The position numbers and the translations under genes were made by a program. Under the pieces are notes generated by a model that ran no database searches, had not been told where the DNA came from, and saw only the letters and a list, made by a program, of their open reading frames with translations. Below, piece by piece: positions 27,333 to 36,364 of a stretch of DNA of 64,000 nt; position 1 is the stretch's first letter, and the number at the start of each line of letters is the position of its first letter. Location: positions 95,318 to 159,317 of the forward strand of contig JAJFKE010000009.1 in assembly GCA_021773355.1 (NCBI GenBank), in the 5' to 3' direction. This DNA is from Gammaproteobacteria bacterium. Its GTDB lineage: Bacteria; Pseudomonadota; Gammaproteobacteria; Pseudomonadales; Pseudohongiellaceae.

Positions 27333-27669
27333 ATGCACAGCTCTCGTTGTCGTAATCGAAGCCTTGTCGATATAAGTGCGGTGCTACCCAATGTTAAATG
27401 TGAGAGATACCGATAACATTCTTAGCGAGCTTTTGTGATCTTGAGTATAAGTTCGGAACCGAGAAAGAAAAAATTGATAGTGGATTCTTCACCCTCAGCC
27501 CCTACAAACTCCTTAGATATTGCCGACTTGCCTCTGTAAACTCGCTCTATCTGTAAGCCCGCGGGAAAAGTTTTTTTAAGAGAAAACTTGACCCGTCTGC
27601 AACTTATCCTTATATATGTGCGCTGTTTGAGCTGCCACAAACCCAAGAAACAGAGAAAATCTATAGCCA
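27333..27669 (+). promoter_or_regulatory. topA upstream region with candidate promoter at 27588-27616
   Basis: The stretch between the element and topA holds no gene I can support. A sigma-70-like pair is visible: TTGACC at 27588-27593, a 17-bp spacer and TATATA at 27611-27616, which would put the transcript start about 45-50 bp before the topA ATG. An A/T-rich inverted repeat lies just upstream of it (AAGTTTT and AAAACTT). The remainder shows no clear structure. Confidence 0.5.
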
Positions 27670-30348
27670 ATGTCGAAATCTTTAGTAATAGTTGAGTCAC
27701 CTGCAAAGGCAAAGACTATTAATAAGTACTTGGGTTCCGAGTACATCGTGAAGTCCAGCGTCGGACATATCCGTGATCTGCCTACTAGTGGCAGCGGTAA
27801 GCCTGTCGACACAAAAGCCCGTGCTGCGGCTGCGGCAGCTACGCGCAAGATGGCTCCCGAAGAAAAAATTCTCTTCAAGAAACAGAAGGCCAAACAACAA
27901 CTTGTTAAAAGAATGGGGATCGATCCAGACAAGGATTGGGCAGCCCAGTACGAAATTTTACCAGGTAAAGAGAAAGTTGTTTCTGAACTGAAGAAGCTTG
28001 CGAAAAATGCCGATCACATTTATCTCGCGACAGACCTTGATAGAGAAGGAGAGGCCATAGCCTGGCATCTAAAAGAGGCTATCGGTGGTGATTCCGACCG
28101 CTATAAGCGTGTTGTTTTCAACGAAATTACCAAACGAGCGATCACTGATGCCTTTAAAGAGCCTGGCGAACTCGATATGCGTTATGTGGAAGCACAGCAA
28201 GCCAGACGATTTCTGGACCGGGTTGTGGGCTTTATGGTTTCTCCCCTGCTATGGGCGAAAGTCGCCAGGGGCCTTTCTGCAGGTAGGGTGCAATCTGTTG
28301 CTGTCAGACTCGTGGTTGAGAGAGAACAAGAAATACGCGCCTTTATACCTGAAGAATTTTGGGAAGTCTTCGCCAAGCTAGAGACAAGTAAGAAAGAAAA
28401 GCTGCGCTGCCAATTGATCAAGCAGGACGGCGGTAATTTTCGTCCCGACAATAAAGCAGATACCGACGCGGCGCTAGCAACACTGGAATCGGCAGAATTC
28501 AAGGTTCTCAAGCGTGAGGATCGGCCGACTTCTTCCAAGCCTAAGGCTCCTTTAATTACCTCGACCCTGCAGCAGGCAGCTAGTACCCGACTGGGTTTCG
28601 GGGTCAAGAAGACCATGATAATGGCTCAGCGTCTGTATGAGGCTGGCTACATAACTTATATGCGTACCGATTCCACGCATCTGAGTAGCGATGCCATCAC
28701 CATGTGTCGTGGCTACATAGAGAAAACCTTTGGTGAAAAGTATGTAACCGAAAAAGTCATGTACTACAGTTCCAAAGATGGAGCGCAAGAAGCGCACGAG
28801 GCGATCAGACCAACTGATGTCAAGATGGCCGCAGACAAGTTAATGGGTATGGAAGCGGACGCTGTGCGTCTGTACGCTCTGATATGGCAGTACTTTGTAG
28901 CCTGTCAGATGCCACCCGCCAGATATTTAAGCTCATCCATCACCGTAGCTGCAGCAGAATTCGAATTGCGAACAAAGGGTCGTATCATGCAGTTTGATGG
29001 TTATCTCAGGGTGATGCCATCTAAAGATGAAGATGTAGTCTTGCCGGATGTCGAAGAAGGGCAGACGCTAAATCTGGAGTTGCTCGAACCTTTTCAAAAT
29101 TTCACCAAACCCCCGGCCCGTTTCACCGAAGCCAGTCTCGTCAAAGAACTGGAAAAGCGTGGTATTGGTCGGCCGTCCACCTATGCATCGATTATTTCCA
29201 CCATTCAAGATCGTGGCTATGTAAGAACTGAAAACAAAAGATTCTATGCATTAAAAATGGGCGACATCGTCGCTGAGCGTCTGCAGGAAAGTTTTGCTGA
29301 GTTGATGGATTATGACTTCACCGCAAAAATGGAGGAGTCTCTGGATGAGGTCGCCGGTGGTGAGAAAAATTGGAAGAAGTTACTAAATGATTTTTATTCC
29401 AGTTTCACTAGCGAACTCGCTAAAGCCGAAGCAGAAGATGGTGGTATGCGTACCAATGATCCCACGGATACTGACATTAAGTGTCCCAAGTGTGGTCGCC
29501 ATATGCAGATTCGTACAGCGTCAACTGGTGTCTTCCTTGGTTGTTCCGGTTACGCCTTAGCGCCAAAAGAACGCTGTAAGTCGACGATAAATCTAACGCC
29601 AGGTGAGGAAGCCATTCGCACCGATACTGCCGAGGAGGCGGAAGCGAAGGAAAATATACTTCTACGGCAGAAGCATCGTTGTTCAATTTGCAACACTGCA
29701 ATGGAATCTTATCTGATCGACCAGAAGCGTAAATTGCACGTCTGTGGCAACAATCCTGATTGTGCTGGTTACGAGGTAGAGAACGGCGAGTTCAAGATTC
29801 GTGGTTATGAGGGACCGATTATCGAATGTGATAAGTGCGGTCAGGACATGCAGCTGAAAAGCGGACGATTCGGAAAATACTTTGGCTGTAGTAGCGAAGA
29901 TTGCAAGAATACCCGAAAATTATTGCGTAATGGTGAAGCCGCCCCACCAAAGATGGACCCGGTACAGATGCCAGAACTTGCCTGCGATACGGTCGATGAC
30001 CATTTCGTACTGCGAGATGGTGCATCCGGTATGTTTCTGGCTGCGAGTAAGTTTCCAAAGAATCGGGAAACACGGGCACCATTGATTGCAGAATTACTGC
30101 CGCATAAAGATGAGATAGATCCGAAGTACACTTTTCTAATGGAAGCGCCGGTAAAAGACGATGAGGGAAACCCAAGCCTGGTTCGCTTTAGTCGAAAAAC
30201 TAAAGAGCAATACGTACAGACCGAAGTTGATAAAAAGGCAACCGGATGGAAAGCTTTTTATGAAGGTGGTAAATGGGTGGTAAGCAAGCCGGAGAAGAAG
30301 GCTAGGCCAAGTAAAAAAGTGAGTAAGAAAACAAGTAAAAAGAAATAG
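27670..30348 (+). CDS. topA: DNA topoisomerase I
   Basis: TopA relaxes negative supercoils by transient single-strand breakage. Order of parts: TOPRIM domain ([19 protein letters not shown] at the start, [13 protein letters not shown] near residue 120), the topoisomerase core with the active tyrosine in [10 protein letters not shown], then three C-terminal zinc-ribbon repeats: [24 protein letters not shown], each with a partner CxxxxxC-type half, and a lysine-rich tail ([11 protein letters not shown]). The 892-residue length is normal. It is convergent with lexA, 68 bp away. Confidence 0.97.
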   Translation: MSKSLVIVESPAKAKTINKYLGSEYIVKSSVGHIRDLPTSGSGKPVDTKARAAAAAATRKMAPEEKILFKKQKAKQQLVKRMGIDPDKDWAAQYEILPGKEKVVSELKKLAKNADHIYLATDLDREGEAIAWHLKEAIGGDSDRYKRVVFNEITKRAITDAFKEPGELDMRYVEAQQARRFLDRVVGFMVSPLLWAKVARGLSAGRVQSVAVRLVVEREQEIRAFIPEEFWEVFAKLETSKKEKLRCQLIKQDGGNFRPDNKADTDAALATLESAEFKVLKREDRPTSSKPKAPLITSTLQQAASTRLGFGVKKTMIMAQRLYEAGYITYMRTDSTHLSSDAITMCRGYIEKTFGEKYVTEKVMYYSSKDGAQEAHEAIRPTDVKMAADKLMGMEADAVRLYALIWQYFVACQMPPARYLSSSITVAAAEFELRTKGRIMQFDGYLRVMPSKDEDVVLPDVEEGQTLNLELLEPFQNFTKPPARFTEASLVKELEKRGIGRPSTYASIISTIQDRGYVRTENKRFYALKMGDIVAERLQESFAELMDYDFTAKMEESLDEVAGGEKNWKKLLNDFYSSFTSELAKAEAEDGGMRTNDPTDTDIKCPKCGRHMQIRTASTGVFLGCSGYALAPKERCKSTINLTPGEEAIRTDTAEEAEAKENILLRQKHRCSICNTAMESYLIDQKRKLHVCGNNPDCAGYEVENGEFKIRGYEGPIIECDKCGQDMQLKSGRFGKYFGCSSEDCKNTRKLLRNGEAAPPKMDPVQMPELACDTVDDHFVLRDGASGMFLAASKFPKNRETRAPLIAELLPHKDEIDPKYTFLMEAPVKDDEGNPSLVRFSRKTKEQYVQTEVDKKATGWKAFYEGGKWVVSKPEKKARPSKKVSKKTSKKK

Positions 30349-30355
30349 ACAGCAC

Positions 30356-30388
30356 CTTGCGTGACAGCTGCCAAACTGTCACAGCAAG
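30356..30388. terminator. Probable bidirectional terminator between topA and lexA
   Basis: A hairpin with stem GTGACAG/CTGTCAC (30361-30367 and 30376-30382), extended by CTTGC/GCAAG with one bulged base, lies between the two convergent genes. It has no long U tract on either side, so intrinsic efficiency is uncertain. Confidence 0.55.
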
Positions 30389-30416
30389 AGGATTTGCCGA
30401 GACATCGAGCAAGTCT

Positions 30417-31025
30417 TCAGATGCTGCGCCGAATTACCCCGACACTAATCCCCTCAATTGAAAAATCGCTGCTGCGCAGATCTACTTCAATAGGTTGGTA
30501 ATCTGCGTTTTCAGGGAGCAGATTAATTTTGTACTTGCTGCGTCCCTTCTCCAGTCTCTTTACAGTAACTTCGTCATCTATTCTCGCTACAACGATATCT
30601 CCGCTATTCGCCAGATTAGTTTTATGCACAGCGAGTAAATCATCTTCGAAAATACCGATATCAATCATGCTGGTACCCTTTACGGTGAGCAGGTAATCGG
30701 CTTTTGGAGAAAACATATCTGGCGGAATATCGCAGTAATCCGCTATGGATTCCTGTGCCAGGATTGGGCTACCGGCAGCGACCTGCCCGATAATCGGCAG
30801 CCCGAGTTGTTCGTTGATTGGCAGTCTTAAGCCCCTTGATGTGCCTGGAAGTACTTCAATAGCGCCTTTTCTGGCTAGTGCGCGCAAATGTTCTTCGGCG
30901 GCATTTGGCGACTTGAAACCCATTTTCTTGGCAATTTCAGAACGAGTCGGCGGAAAACCGGTCTCCTGCAAGTAGTCCTTGATAAAGGCGAGGATTTCCT
31001 CTTGCCTGGACGTGAGTTTAAGCAT
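30417..31025 (-). CDS. lexA: LexA, SOS repressor
   Basis: LexA represses SOS genes and cleaves itself when RecA filaments form. The 202-residue protein has the winged helix DNA-binding domain ([25 protein letters not shown], spanning residues 26-50), the Ala84-Gly85 cleavage site in VAAGSP, and the Ser119/Lys156 catalytic dyad (KGTSM and TVKRL), at exactly the E. coli numbering. It has its own SOS box overlapping the promoter. In Pseudomonas a sulA-type gene follows lexA; here the next gene is convergent topA and no sulA is seen. Confidence 0.97.
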   Translation of the reverse strand: MLKLTSRQEEILAFIKDYLQETGFPPTRSEIAKKMGFKSPNAAEEHLRALARKGAIEVLPGTSRGLRLPINEQLGLPIIGQVAAGSPILAQESIADYCDIPPDMFSPKADYLLTVKGTSMIDIGIFEDDLLAVHKTNLANSGDIVVARIDDEVTVKRLEKGRSKYKINLLPENADYQPIEVDLRSSDFSIEGISVGVIRRSI

Positions 31026-31049
31026 GTTGGTGTCCTTTGCGGAAACGAT

Positions 31050-31084
31050 TACTGTAATTATATACAGTTATCTGGCAATGACAA
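31050..31084 (-). promoter_or_regulatory. lexA promoter with LexA (SOS) box
   Basis: The minus-strand promoter reads TTGTCA (31079-31084), a 16-bp spacer, and TATAAT (31057-31062). The SOS box CTGTAATTATATACAG at 31052-31067 fits the CTG-N10-CAG consensus and overlaps the -10, so LexA would block its own transcription. The adjacent 8-bp target duplication of the IS begins at 31085, immediately upstream of the -35. Confidence 0.9.
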
Positions 31085-31092
31085 TAAAACTT
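31085..31092. repeat. Left target-site duplication of the IS (TAAAACTT)
   Basis: TAAAACTT at 31085-31092 is repeated exactly at 32941-32948, the two sides of the IS. Eight base pairs is the expected duplication length for the IS1595 family. Confidence 0.9.
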
Positions 31093-31157
31093 GAGTTTTA
31101 TCCCCTCTGATCAAGTATGGTATTCTCCCCCAATTCAAGGTTTGGGGAGGCCAAAGC

Positions 31158-31895
31158 ATGTATACAAAAATAAGAAATTCAGTGCGGTGGATTGCCTCTA
31201 CCTTTGTGGGTATTGGGTTGGTAGCTATTTTAGGCCAAATCGCTATCAACGGCGCGGTGGAGGTCGGTTGGCTAAGCGAGACACCCGTTGCAGACGCGAG
31301 GGCGTCTATGTCTAATATTGTCGAATGGCCTTATTGGACGCAGGCTATATGGTTTATTGCCGGGGTTTTCTTTTGGTCATGGCTCGATTGGGGGTTGAAA
31401 AAATTCTTTGCACCGTCCTTGCTCCGTCAGTTAGTGGACGATCAGCTTTTTGAAAACGCGATTGAATTCTTGGAGATCGGCCCTCTTAGATGCGTACCAG
31501 CAGACAGCCCGGTCGCTCAATTATTCAGTTACGCAAAAATTAAAAATATTACCAATTATGGTTTGTATATAAGCCTGCGTGAACCATTTTTTTCGATGGG
31601 AGGCCGTGTTAACCAAGATTTCGTGATAGATAGAACTCCAATATTCTTGGCCCCAAATACAGAATACACAATTAACATTCCAGCAATACCTGATGTAAGC
31701 ATAAGCACAAGTATGGCAGGGCGATTCATGATTACCTTTGCATATGGACTAGAAGAAACTCGAATTGAAAGAGAATACCACATCGATTTAGAGGTCGAAT
31801 TTTCAATCAGGTATGAAAACGGAAATATGTTTTGCAGTGCGAACTCAATATTGCGGCGCGATGAGTTTAGGAGATTAGAGAATGTCAAAGGGTAA
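31158..31895 (+). CDS. IS passenger gene 1: predicted membrane protein of unknown function
   Basis: This 245-residue protein has two membrane helices (about residues 12-32 and 56-76) with a short loop between them and a long C-terminal domain that looks beta-rich (LYISLREPFF, TEYTINIPAIP, YHIDLEVEFSIRYENG). It resembles no family I recognise. GGGAGG lies 8 nt before the ATG, so translation should be strong. It lies within the IS and overlaps the small second passenger gene by 14 bp, so the two are probably coexpressed. Transport, toxin, immunity or signalling roles cannot be told apart from sequence alone. Confidence 0.8.
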   Translation: MYTKIRNSVRWIASTFVGIGLVAILGQIAINGAVEVGWLSETPVADARASMSNIVEWPYWTQAIWFIAGVFFWSWLDWGLKKFFAPSLLRQLVDDQLFENAIEFLEIGPLRCVPADSPVAQLFSYAKIKNITNYGLYISLREPFFSMGGRVNQDFVIDRTPIFLAPNTEYTINIPAIPDVSISTSMAGRFMITFAYGLEETRIEREYHIDLEVEFSIRYENGNMFCSANSILRRDEFRRLENVKG

Positions 31896-32049
31896 ATATT
31901 ACAGTTTAGAAGAAGCGCGAGAAGCCAAGGATTTAAAGGGGTTTGCGGAAGCTCACCCCTCGGAAGGCAATAAGAAACAGTTTGAAAATGCTCTGGAGCG
32001 CATGGCTAAAAACTTGCCAATAGCTGATCAAACATCAAAGAAGCGTTAG
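31882..32049 (+). CDS. IS passenger gene 2: 55-residue charged protein
   Basis: This short gene starts ATG at 31882, overlapping the end of passenger gene 1 by 14 bp, with GGAG at 31870-31873. The product (MSKGKYYSLEEA ... TSKKR) is hydrophilic and mostly helical, with many Lys and Glu residues and a basic end; it has no membrane segment or recognised domain. It runs 44 bp into the convergent transposase gene. The coupled start and Shine-Dalgarno support a real gene; function is unknown. Confidence 0.65.
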   Translation: MSKGKYYSLEEAREAKDLKGFAEAHPSEGNKKQFENALERMAKNLPIADQTSKKR

Positions 32050-32872
32050 CGCCACGCATGTTGTATCGATACTCAAACTCAGCCAGATACTTTGGCATGT
32101 GCATCTTGGATACATGAACATGAGTGCCACGAATAGACAGTTTCAATCGCGCCCAAAAACTCTCGATAGTGTTGGTGTGGTGGATTCCTTTCGCCCACTC
32201 TTCTTGTCCGTGGTTGACCATGCCGTGTTTGAATCCTTGCTTGTAGAGATACCAGTAGCTAGTCATTTCGTCAGTGCTGAGCGTAGTACCTTGCTCTACG
32301 TTCTCCTTGATGATCGGAACCAGAGTAGAACGCTTAACATCGGGGACAACTTTAGTCATGATCTTGCCGCCGCGCTCAACCATACCGAAGACAACAGTTT
32401 TGTGAGTAGTTTTGGGATCAGGTCTACCGCGCTGACCGCCACGGCCACCGATGTAAGTTTCGTCAATCTCGACGTGACCCGACAGACCGTCGTCACCGTC
32501 AACTTTCCCCATGTACTTGCGGATTTCGTGACCCATTCTCCACGCTGTTTTGTAGGTGACAGACAGTTGACGTTGCAGCTCCTTAGCAGGGACACCGTGG
32601 CGCGTAGTGGTGAACAGATAGAGAGCGTAGAACCACTTTTGGAGAGGCGTGCTAGATCGAGCGAAGGGCGTACCAGCCATAGGGCTAATTTGATGGCCGC
32701 AATACTGGCAACCGTAGACAGGACGCTTGGTAACTCTATGAAATTTAGAGGCTTTCTTACACTTGGGGCAGTCAAATTGCTTGCCAAAACGCACATTCAT
32801 AAGGTGTTCAAGACAAGTATCATCATCTGGAAACTGCTTAAAAAACTCAAGTACACTGATTTGCTTAGACAT
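32006..32872 (-). CDS. tnp: IS1595-family (ISXO2-like) transposase
   Basis: This 288-residue transposase has an N-terminal zinc ribbon (CPKCKKASKFHRV, then YGCQYCGHQ) and a DDE-type core: GHVEIDETYIGG, LSTDEMTSYWYL and the third motif HHTNTIESFWARLKLSIRGTH. These are the characteristic ISXO2/IS1595 landmarks. The frame is intact with no stop, so it may be active. The ATG start lies 68 bp inside the right end of the element. A long open frame on the other strand over the same bases is a shadow. Confidence 0.95.
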   Translation of the reverse strand: MSKQISVLEFFKQFPDDDTCLEHLMNVRFGKQFDCPKCKKASKFHRVTKRPVYGCQYCGHQISPMAGTPFARSSTPLQKWFYALYLFTTTRHGVPAKELQRQLSVTYKTAWRMGHEIRKYMGKVDGDDGLSGHVEIDETYIGGRGGQRGRPDPKTTHKTVVFGMVERGGKIMTKVVPDVKRSTLVPIIKENVEQGTTLSTDEMTSYWYLYKQGFKHGMVNHGQEEWAKGIHHTNTIESFWARLKLSIRGTHVHVSKMHMPKYLAEFEYRYNMRGANASLMFDQLLASF

Positions 32873-32940
32873 TTTGATTTCCTCTTAACGTGGAAACTAA
32901 TGTATCAAAACACAGTACGTGAGTCAAGGGGATAAAGCTC

Positions 32941-32948
32941 TAAAACTT
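32941..32948. repeat. Right target-site duplication of the IS (TAAAACTT)
   Basis: This is the exact partner of 31085-31092 and marks the right boundary of the IS1595-family element. Confidence 0.9.
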
Positions 32949-32989
32949 TAGGACACAGATTTTGATTTACTGGGGCGCTAATGAGTTGT

Positions 32990-33316
32990 TCAGGGAATTT
33001 GGAAGTCATCTCCCAGGTCGAATGAATCAGGTTCTAATTCCAGCAGAGCTCCTGAGAAATTTTCTGGCACAAAGACCTGATCTGAATAGGCCGAGTCTTC
33101 GGAATTTAATTCATAGGGGCTGCGCCAGTCTTCCGGGGCTTCCGCGTTGCTAATATAGAGCTGTTCCCAGGTGCTGAAATCATACTCACCAAGTTCGCCA
33201 TCAAGCAATTGATACTCTATAGTGCTGCTGTCCTCATCCACTGCGACAACTTCGAACAGGTTTCCGCTGACTAAATCTTGATACCAGGCAGAAACTTCGG
33301 GCAGGATTTTGTTCAT
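32990..33316 (-). CDS. Small acidic conserved protein, DUF6763-like
   Basis: This 108-residue acidic protein starts MNKILPEVSAWYQDL and contains repeated aromatic/acidic segments (VDEDSSTIEYQLLDGELGEYD). I chose the internal ATG at 33316 because TGGAGA lies 8-9 nt upstream and homologues of this kind start with this sequence; a longer frame to 33403 adds 29 unlikely residues. It resembles the DUF6763 family of gammaproteobacteria, though that name is from memory and unchecked. Before the IS inserted it lay directly upstream of lexA on the same strand. Confidence 0.75.
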   Translation of the reverse strand: MNKILPEVSAWYQDLVSGNLFEVVAVDEDSSTIEYQLLDGELGEYDFSTWEQLYISNAEAPEDWRSPYELNSEDSAYSDQVFVPENFSGALLELEPDSFDLGDDFQIP

Positions 33317-33574
33317 TGCCTTGTCTCCAGGTAGTACAGAATTAAAAGAGTGAACTCCTTGTAATGCAAAAATAAAAGGAAATAGTACTCCGCTACTATT
33401 CAACTATAGTGACATTCAACTAGAAATTGAAAGCGAAATTTTTTGCTTCTGCTATGCTTCTTTACGAATCAAATTAATAGCGCAGGCTAAGCGCTTGAGT
33501 CAATAGGGATTCTGATTTTTGCTAGCGTTGAACATATTTGTGATAATCGCATTTCTAATTCTTGAGTAAACGTG

Positions 33575-34603
33575 ATGAAGCAAGACAATCTGGAAACTGG
33601 TGTACTGATGCTCGATCTCGACGGCTTGACCCTGGCGAGTGCAGAGCGAGAGTTGCTGCTTAGTCCACAGGTTGGAGGGGTGATTCTGTTTAGCCGCAAT
33701 TATGCTTCGCCGCAGCAACTGGCTGATTTAGTAGCCTCAATAAAACAATGTAACCCTCGCTTGTTGGTTGCGGTGGATCAAGAAGGTGGCAGGGTGCAAC
33801 GGTTTCGAGAACACTTTCTAAGGCTGCCTGCCCTGCGCACTATTGGCAAGGTCTATGAGCAGGATCCTGAGCAGGGATTGGCGGCAGCTAAGCTCTGTGC
33901 CTGGGCAATGGCAGCGGAGTTGTTACAGTTTGATATCGATATTAGTTTTGCTCCGGTACTGGATTTGTTTAATGCCGATAGTCCTGTTATTAAAGAGCGT
34001 GCATTTTCAGCTGACGCAGCGCAAGTTGGCGGTCTTGGTATGGCTTATATTGCGGGCATGCACGAGGCAGGGATGGCTGCTACGGGCAAGCACTTCCCAG
34101 GTCATGGCAACGTCATGGCAGATTCTCATACCGAACTGCCGACGGATGTTCGCAGCATCGAGCAGATTAGAGTTGAAGACCTGCGTCCATTTGCTTCCTG
34201 TATTCAGGTGCTCGATGCCATCATGCCTGCGCATATTGTGTATCCAGCCGTTGATAAACACTGCGCCGGTTTTTCCAGGGTCTGGATTCAATCTATACTA
34301 CGCGACGAGCTCGGCTTCGACGGGGTAATTTTTAGCGATGATCTGACTATGAGCGCGGCACATAGTGCGGGTACCGTTGCCCAGCGTGCTGAACTGGCAC
34401 TGGCAGCAGGTTGCGACATGCTACTGCTGTGTAATAACCCCTCACAGGCGAGTGAATTACTCGAATACCTGGAGCGGCAAGCTCAGCCCGGGAATGTCAG
34501 AATAGGGCGTATGCTGGCTAATTCAGAACTCAAACAGAAAGATTTAACGGAGTCGGAAAAATGGCAGGCTGCCAAACAGCTAATTGCCGAGCTTTCAGAT
34601 TAG
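33575..34603 (+). CDS. nagZ: Beta-N-acetylhexosaminidase of peptidoglycan recycling
   Basis: NagZ removes N-acetylglucosamine from anhydro-muropeptides in the cytoplasm, a step that also shapes AmpC induction where AmpR is present. The glycoside hydrolase family 3 landmarks are LMLDLDGLTL, VAVDQEGGRVQRFREHF, the dyad segment KHFPGHGNVMADSH and the nucleophile region VIFSDDLTM. 342 residues, normal length. The start could be GTG 33572 or ATG 33575, which follow one another; ATG is preferred. Confidence 0.95.
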   Translation: MKQDNLETGVLMLDLDGLTLASAERELLLSPQVGGVILFSRNYASPQQLADLVASIKQCNPRLLVAVDQEGGRVQRFREHFLRLPALRTIGKVYEQDPEQGLAAAKLCAWAMAAELLQFDIDISFAPVLDLFNADSPVIKERAFSADAAQVGGLGMAYIAGMHEAGMAATGKHFPGHGNVMADSHTELPTDVRSIEQIRVEDLRPFASCIQVLDAIMPAHIVYPAVDKHCAGFSRVWIQSILRDELGFDGVIFSDDLTMSAAHSAGTVAQRAELALAAGCDMLLLCNNPSQASELLEYLERQAQPGNVRIGRMLANSELKQKDLTESEKWQAAKQLIAELSD

Positions 34604-34653
34604 CCAATAACAGCAATTGCGAAATTTATACAGGGTATAGGAGTAAATAGACG

Positions 34654-35775
34654 GTGGAACAGTTGTTAGCGTCTTTGGGCGCGATTAGAGATTTAGGCTG
34701 GGCAGCTGAACTCTTTGCTGTGGTCACCATCACCCTTGTAGGTCGCTATTTCGCGCTACGCCTTCTGAAAGTTTTGGGGCGACATTTTGAGAACACCAGC
34801 AATGCCTGGGACGATGCCTTGTTCGACGCTGCCCGCTTACCGCTAAGTTGGTTTATTCTGATTATGGGCCTGCTTTGGGCGGTTGACGTAGGTGAGGGCT
34901 ATATTGATACAGAGCTTTTCTCTGCCGAGAATATGGGCTTGTTCAGGCAGCTAGCCTTAATTGTACTAATAGCGCTATTTCTGGTGCGCTTTATCACCCG
35001 AGCAGAATCGCGCCTGCTTAAAAATCAGGAGACGCAAGCTGCCGTATTAGGCACGCAGCTCGATCCTACGACCCTGCATGCCTTGGCCAAGTTGCTACGA
35101 CTATCGGTCGTTATTTCTGCAATCCTGATTGCCATGCCGACCCTGGGAATAGAAATAACCGCCTTGTTAGCCTTCGGGGGTGTGGGCGGTATAGCCGTGG
35201 GCTTCGCGGCGAAAGATTTGTTAGCAAATTTTTTCGGCGGTTTGATGATCTATTTGGACCGACCCTTCGCCATCGGCGACTGGATTCGGTCGCCAGATCG
35301 AGAGATCGAAGGAACCGTAGAAACTATTGGCTGGCGCTTAACGGTGGTGAGGACTTTCGATAAGCGTCCGCTGTACGTACCTAATTCGGTGTTTAATACA
35401 CTTTCCCTGGAAAACCCTTCGCGAATGACCAACCGACGCATCAAAGAAACTATCGGCATTCGTTACCAGGATGCAGCGAAGATGGAGGCAATAGTAAAAG
35501 ATGTTAAGGCCATGTTGTTGGCTCATGAAGAGATAGACACGGAACAAACGCTGATCGTAAATTTCTTGAGCTATGCATCGTCCTCTCTTGACTTCTTCAT
35601 CTACACCTTTACCAAGACGACCAACTGGATTCAATTCCATGAGATCAAGCAAGATGTGTTGTTAAAGATAGTTGCGATAGTTCACTCACATGGCGCCGAC
35701 TTTGCATTCCCAACGACAACACTCGATGGTTTGGAAGGGTTCATCGCAGGTAGTGATAAAAAGGAAGCTTCCTAG
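34654..35775 (+). CDS. MscS-family mechanosensitive ion channel
   Basis: This 373-residue inner-membrane protein has four membrane segments (about 18-37, 65-82, 100-118 and 150-175) and the MscS pore helix with its small-residue pattern, GGVGGIAVGFAAKDLLANFFGG, spanning residues 174-195, followed by the beta domain start PFAIGDWI. It opens under membrane tension to release solutes. GTG start with AGGAG about 10 nt upstream. It is read just before hpt (4 bp gap), so the pair is probably one transcript with nagZ. Confidence 0.93.
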   Translation: MEQLLASLGAIRDLGWAAELFAVVTITLVGRYFALRLLKVLGRHFENTSNAWDDALFDAARLPLSWFILIMGLLWAVDVGEGYIDTELFSAENMGLFRQLALIVLIALFLVRFITRAESRLLKNQETQAAVLGTQLDPTTLHALAKLLRLSVVISAILIAMPTLGIEITALLAFGGVGGIAVGFAAKDLLANFFGGLMIYLDRPFAIGDWIRSPDREIEGTVETIGWRLTVVRTFDKRPLYVPNSVFNTLSLENPSRMTNRRIKETIGIRYQDAAKMEAIVKDVKAMLLAHEEIDTEQTLIVNFLSYASSSLDFFIYTFTKTTNWIQFHEIKQDVLLKIVAIVHSHGADFAFPTTTLDGLEGFIAGSDKKEAS

Positions 35776-35779
35776 CCTG

Positions 35780-36334
35780 ATGACGCCAGAGCAGATTTAT
35801 CAGGTTCAGAATCGAGCGCGATGCTTACACGATGAAGCAGAGATTGAGTTAGCTCTCGATCGTATGGCGCTTTCCATTACGTCCAGCTTGCAAGATAAAA
35901 ATCCACTGCTTGTCTGCATTATGCACGGCGGTTTGATTACTACTGGCAAGCTGGCAACAAGACTAAGTTTTCCATTACAGTTGGATTATTTGCATGCCAC
36001 ACGTTATAGGGGCGCAACAAGCGGCAAGGAATTGCAATGGAAATGTTACCCCAGTGAGCCATTGAAAGGCCGTTCGGTATTGTTGGTCGATGATATTCTG
36101 GATGTAGGAACGACCCTGGAATTGATAATTGGCTACTGCAAACAACAGCAGTGCGCTTCAGTACATACCGCTGTATTACTCGACAAGAAGCACGATCGGA
36201 AAACACCGAATGTCAGAGCGGATTTTGTGGGATTGCAAGTGGCCGATTATTATTTGTACGGCTATGGCATGGACTATAAGGGATATCTGCGCAATGCCGC
36301 AGGCATTTACGCCATAGCAGAAGAAGATATGTAA
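35780..36334 (+). CDS. hpt: Hypoxanthine-guanine phosphoribosyltransferase-like protein
   Basis: This purine salvage enzyme attaches hypoxanthine or guanine to PRPP. The PRPP-binding motif VLLVDDILDVGTT (near residues 99-111), the flexible-loop region and the base-binding VGLQVADYYLYGYGMDYKG are present, with 184 residues as in E. coli Hpt. The ATG at 35780 follows the MscS stop by four bases; an upstream frame continues to 35690 but would overlap that gene. Base preference cannot be told from sequence. Confidence 0.88.
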   Translation: MTPEQIYQVQNRARCLHDEAEIELALDRMALSITSSLQDKNPLLVCIMHGGLITTGKLATRLSFPLQLDYLHATRYRGATSGKELQWKCYPSEPLKGRSVLLVDDILDVGTTLELIIGYCKQQQCASVHTAVLLDKKHDRKTPNVRADFVGLQVADYYLYGYGMDYKGYLRNAAGIYAIAEEDM

Positions 36335-36348
36335 GCGCCAGTGGGCGC
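36335..36348. terminator. Small hairpin between hpt and the addA-like gene
   Basis: GCGCC-agtg-GGCGC begins at the base after the hpt stop and lies between convergent genes. It is short and has no U tract, so it is only a weak terminator candidate. Confidence 0.35.
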
Positions 36349-36364
36349 CATAGACTGCAGCCGC

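Larger units (their letters stand above)
31093..32940. mobile_element. IS1595-family insertion sequence with two passenger genes
   Basis: The element is 1848 bp. Its left end begins GAGTTTTATCCCCT and its right end, read inward, GAGCTTTATCCCCT, with further partial identity over about 30 bp; the 8-bp TAAAACTT flanks it on both sides. It encodes one transposase (32006-32872, minus strand) and, in the opposite direction, two genes (31158-31895 and 31882-32049) that are not transposition genes. Passenger genes are a known feature of IS1595-family elements. The perfect target duplication suggests a fairly recent insertion. It landed next to the lexA -35 box without touching the operator. Confidence 0.93.

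Noticed and set aside
32099..32935. 278-codon plus-strand frame over the transposase
   Set aside because: Antisense shadow of the IS1595 transposase; no start signals or known motifs.
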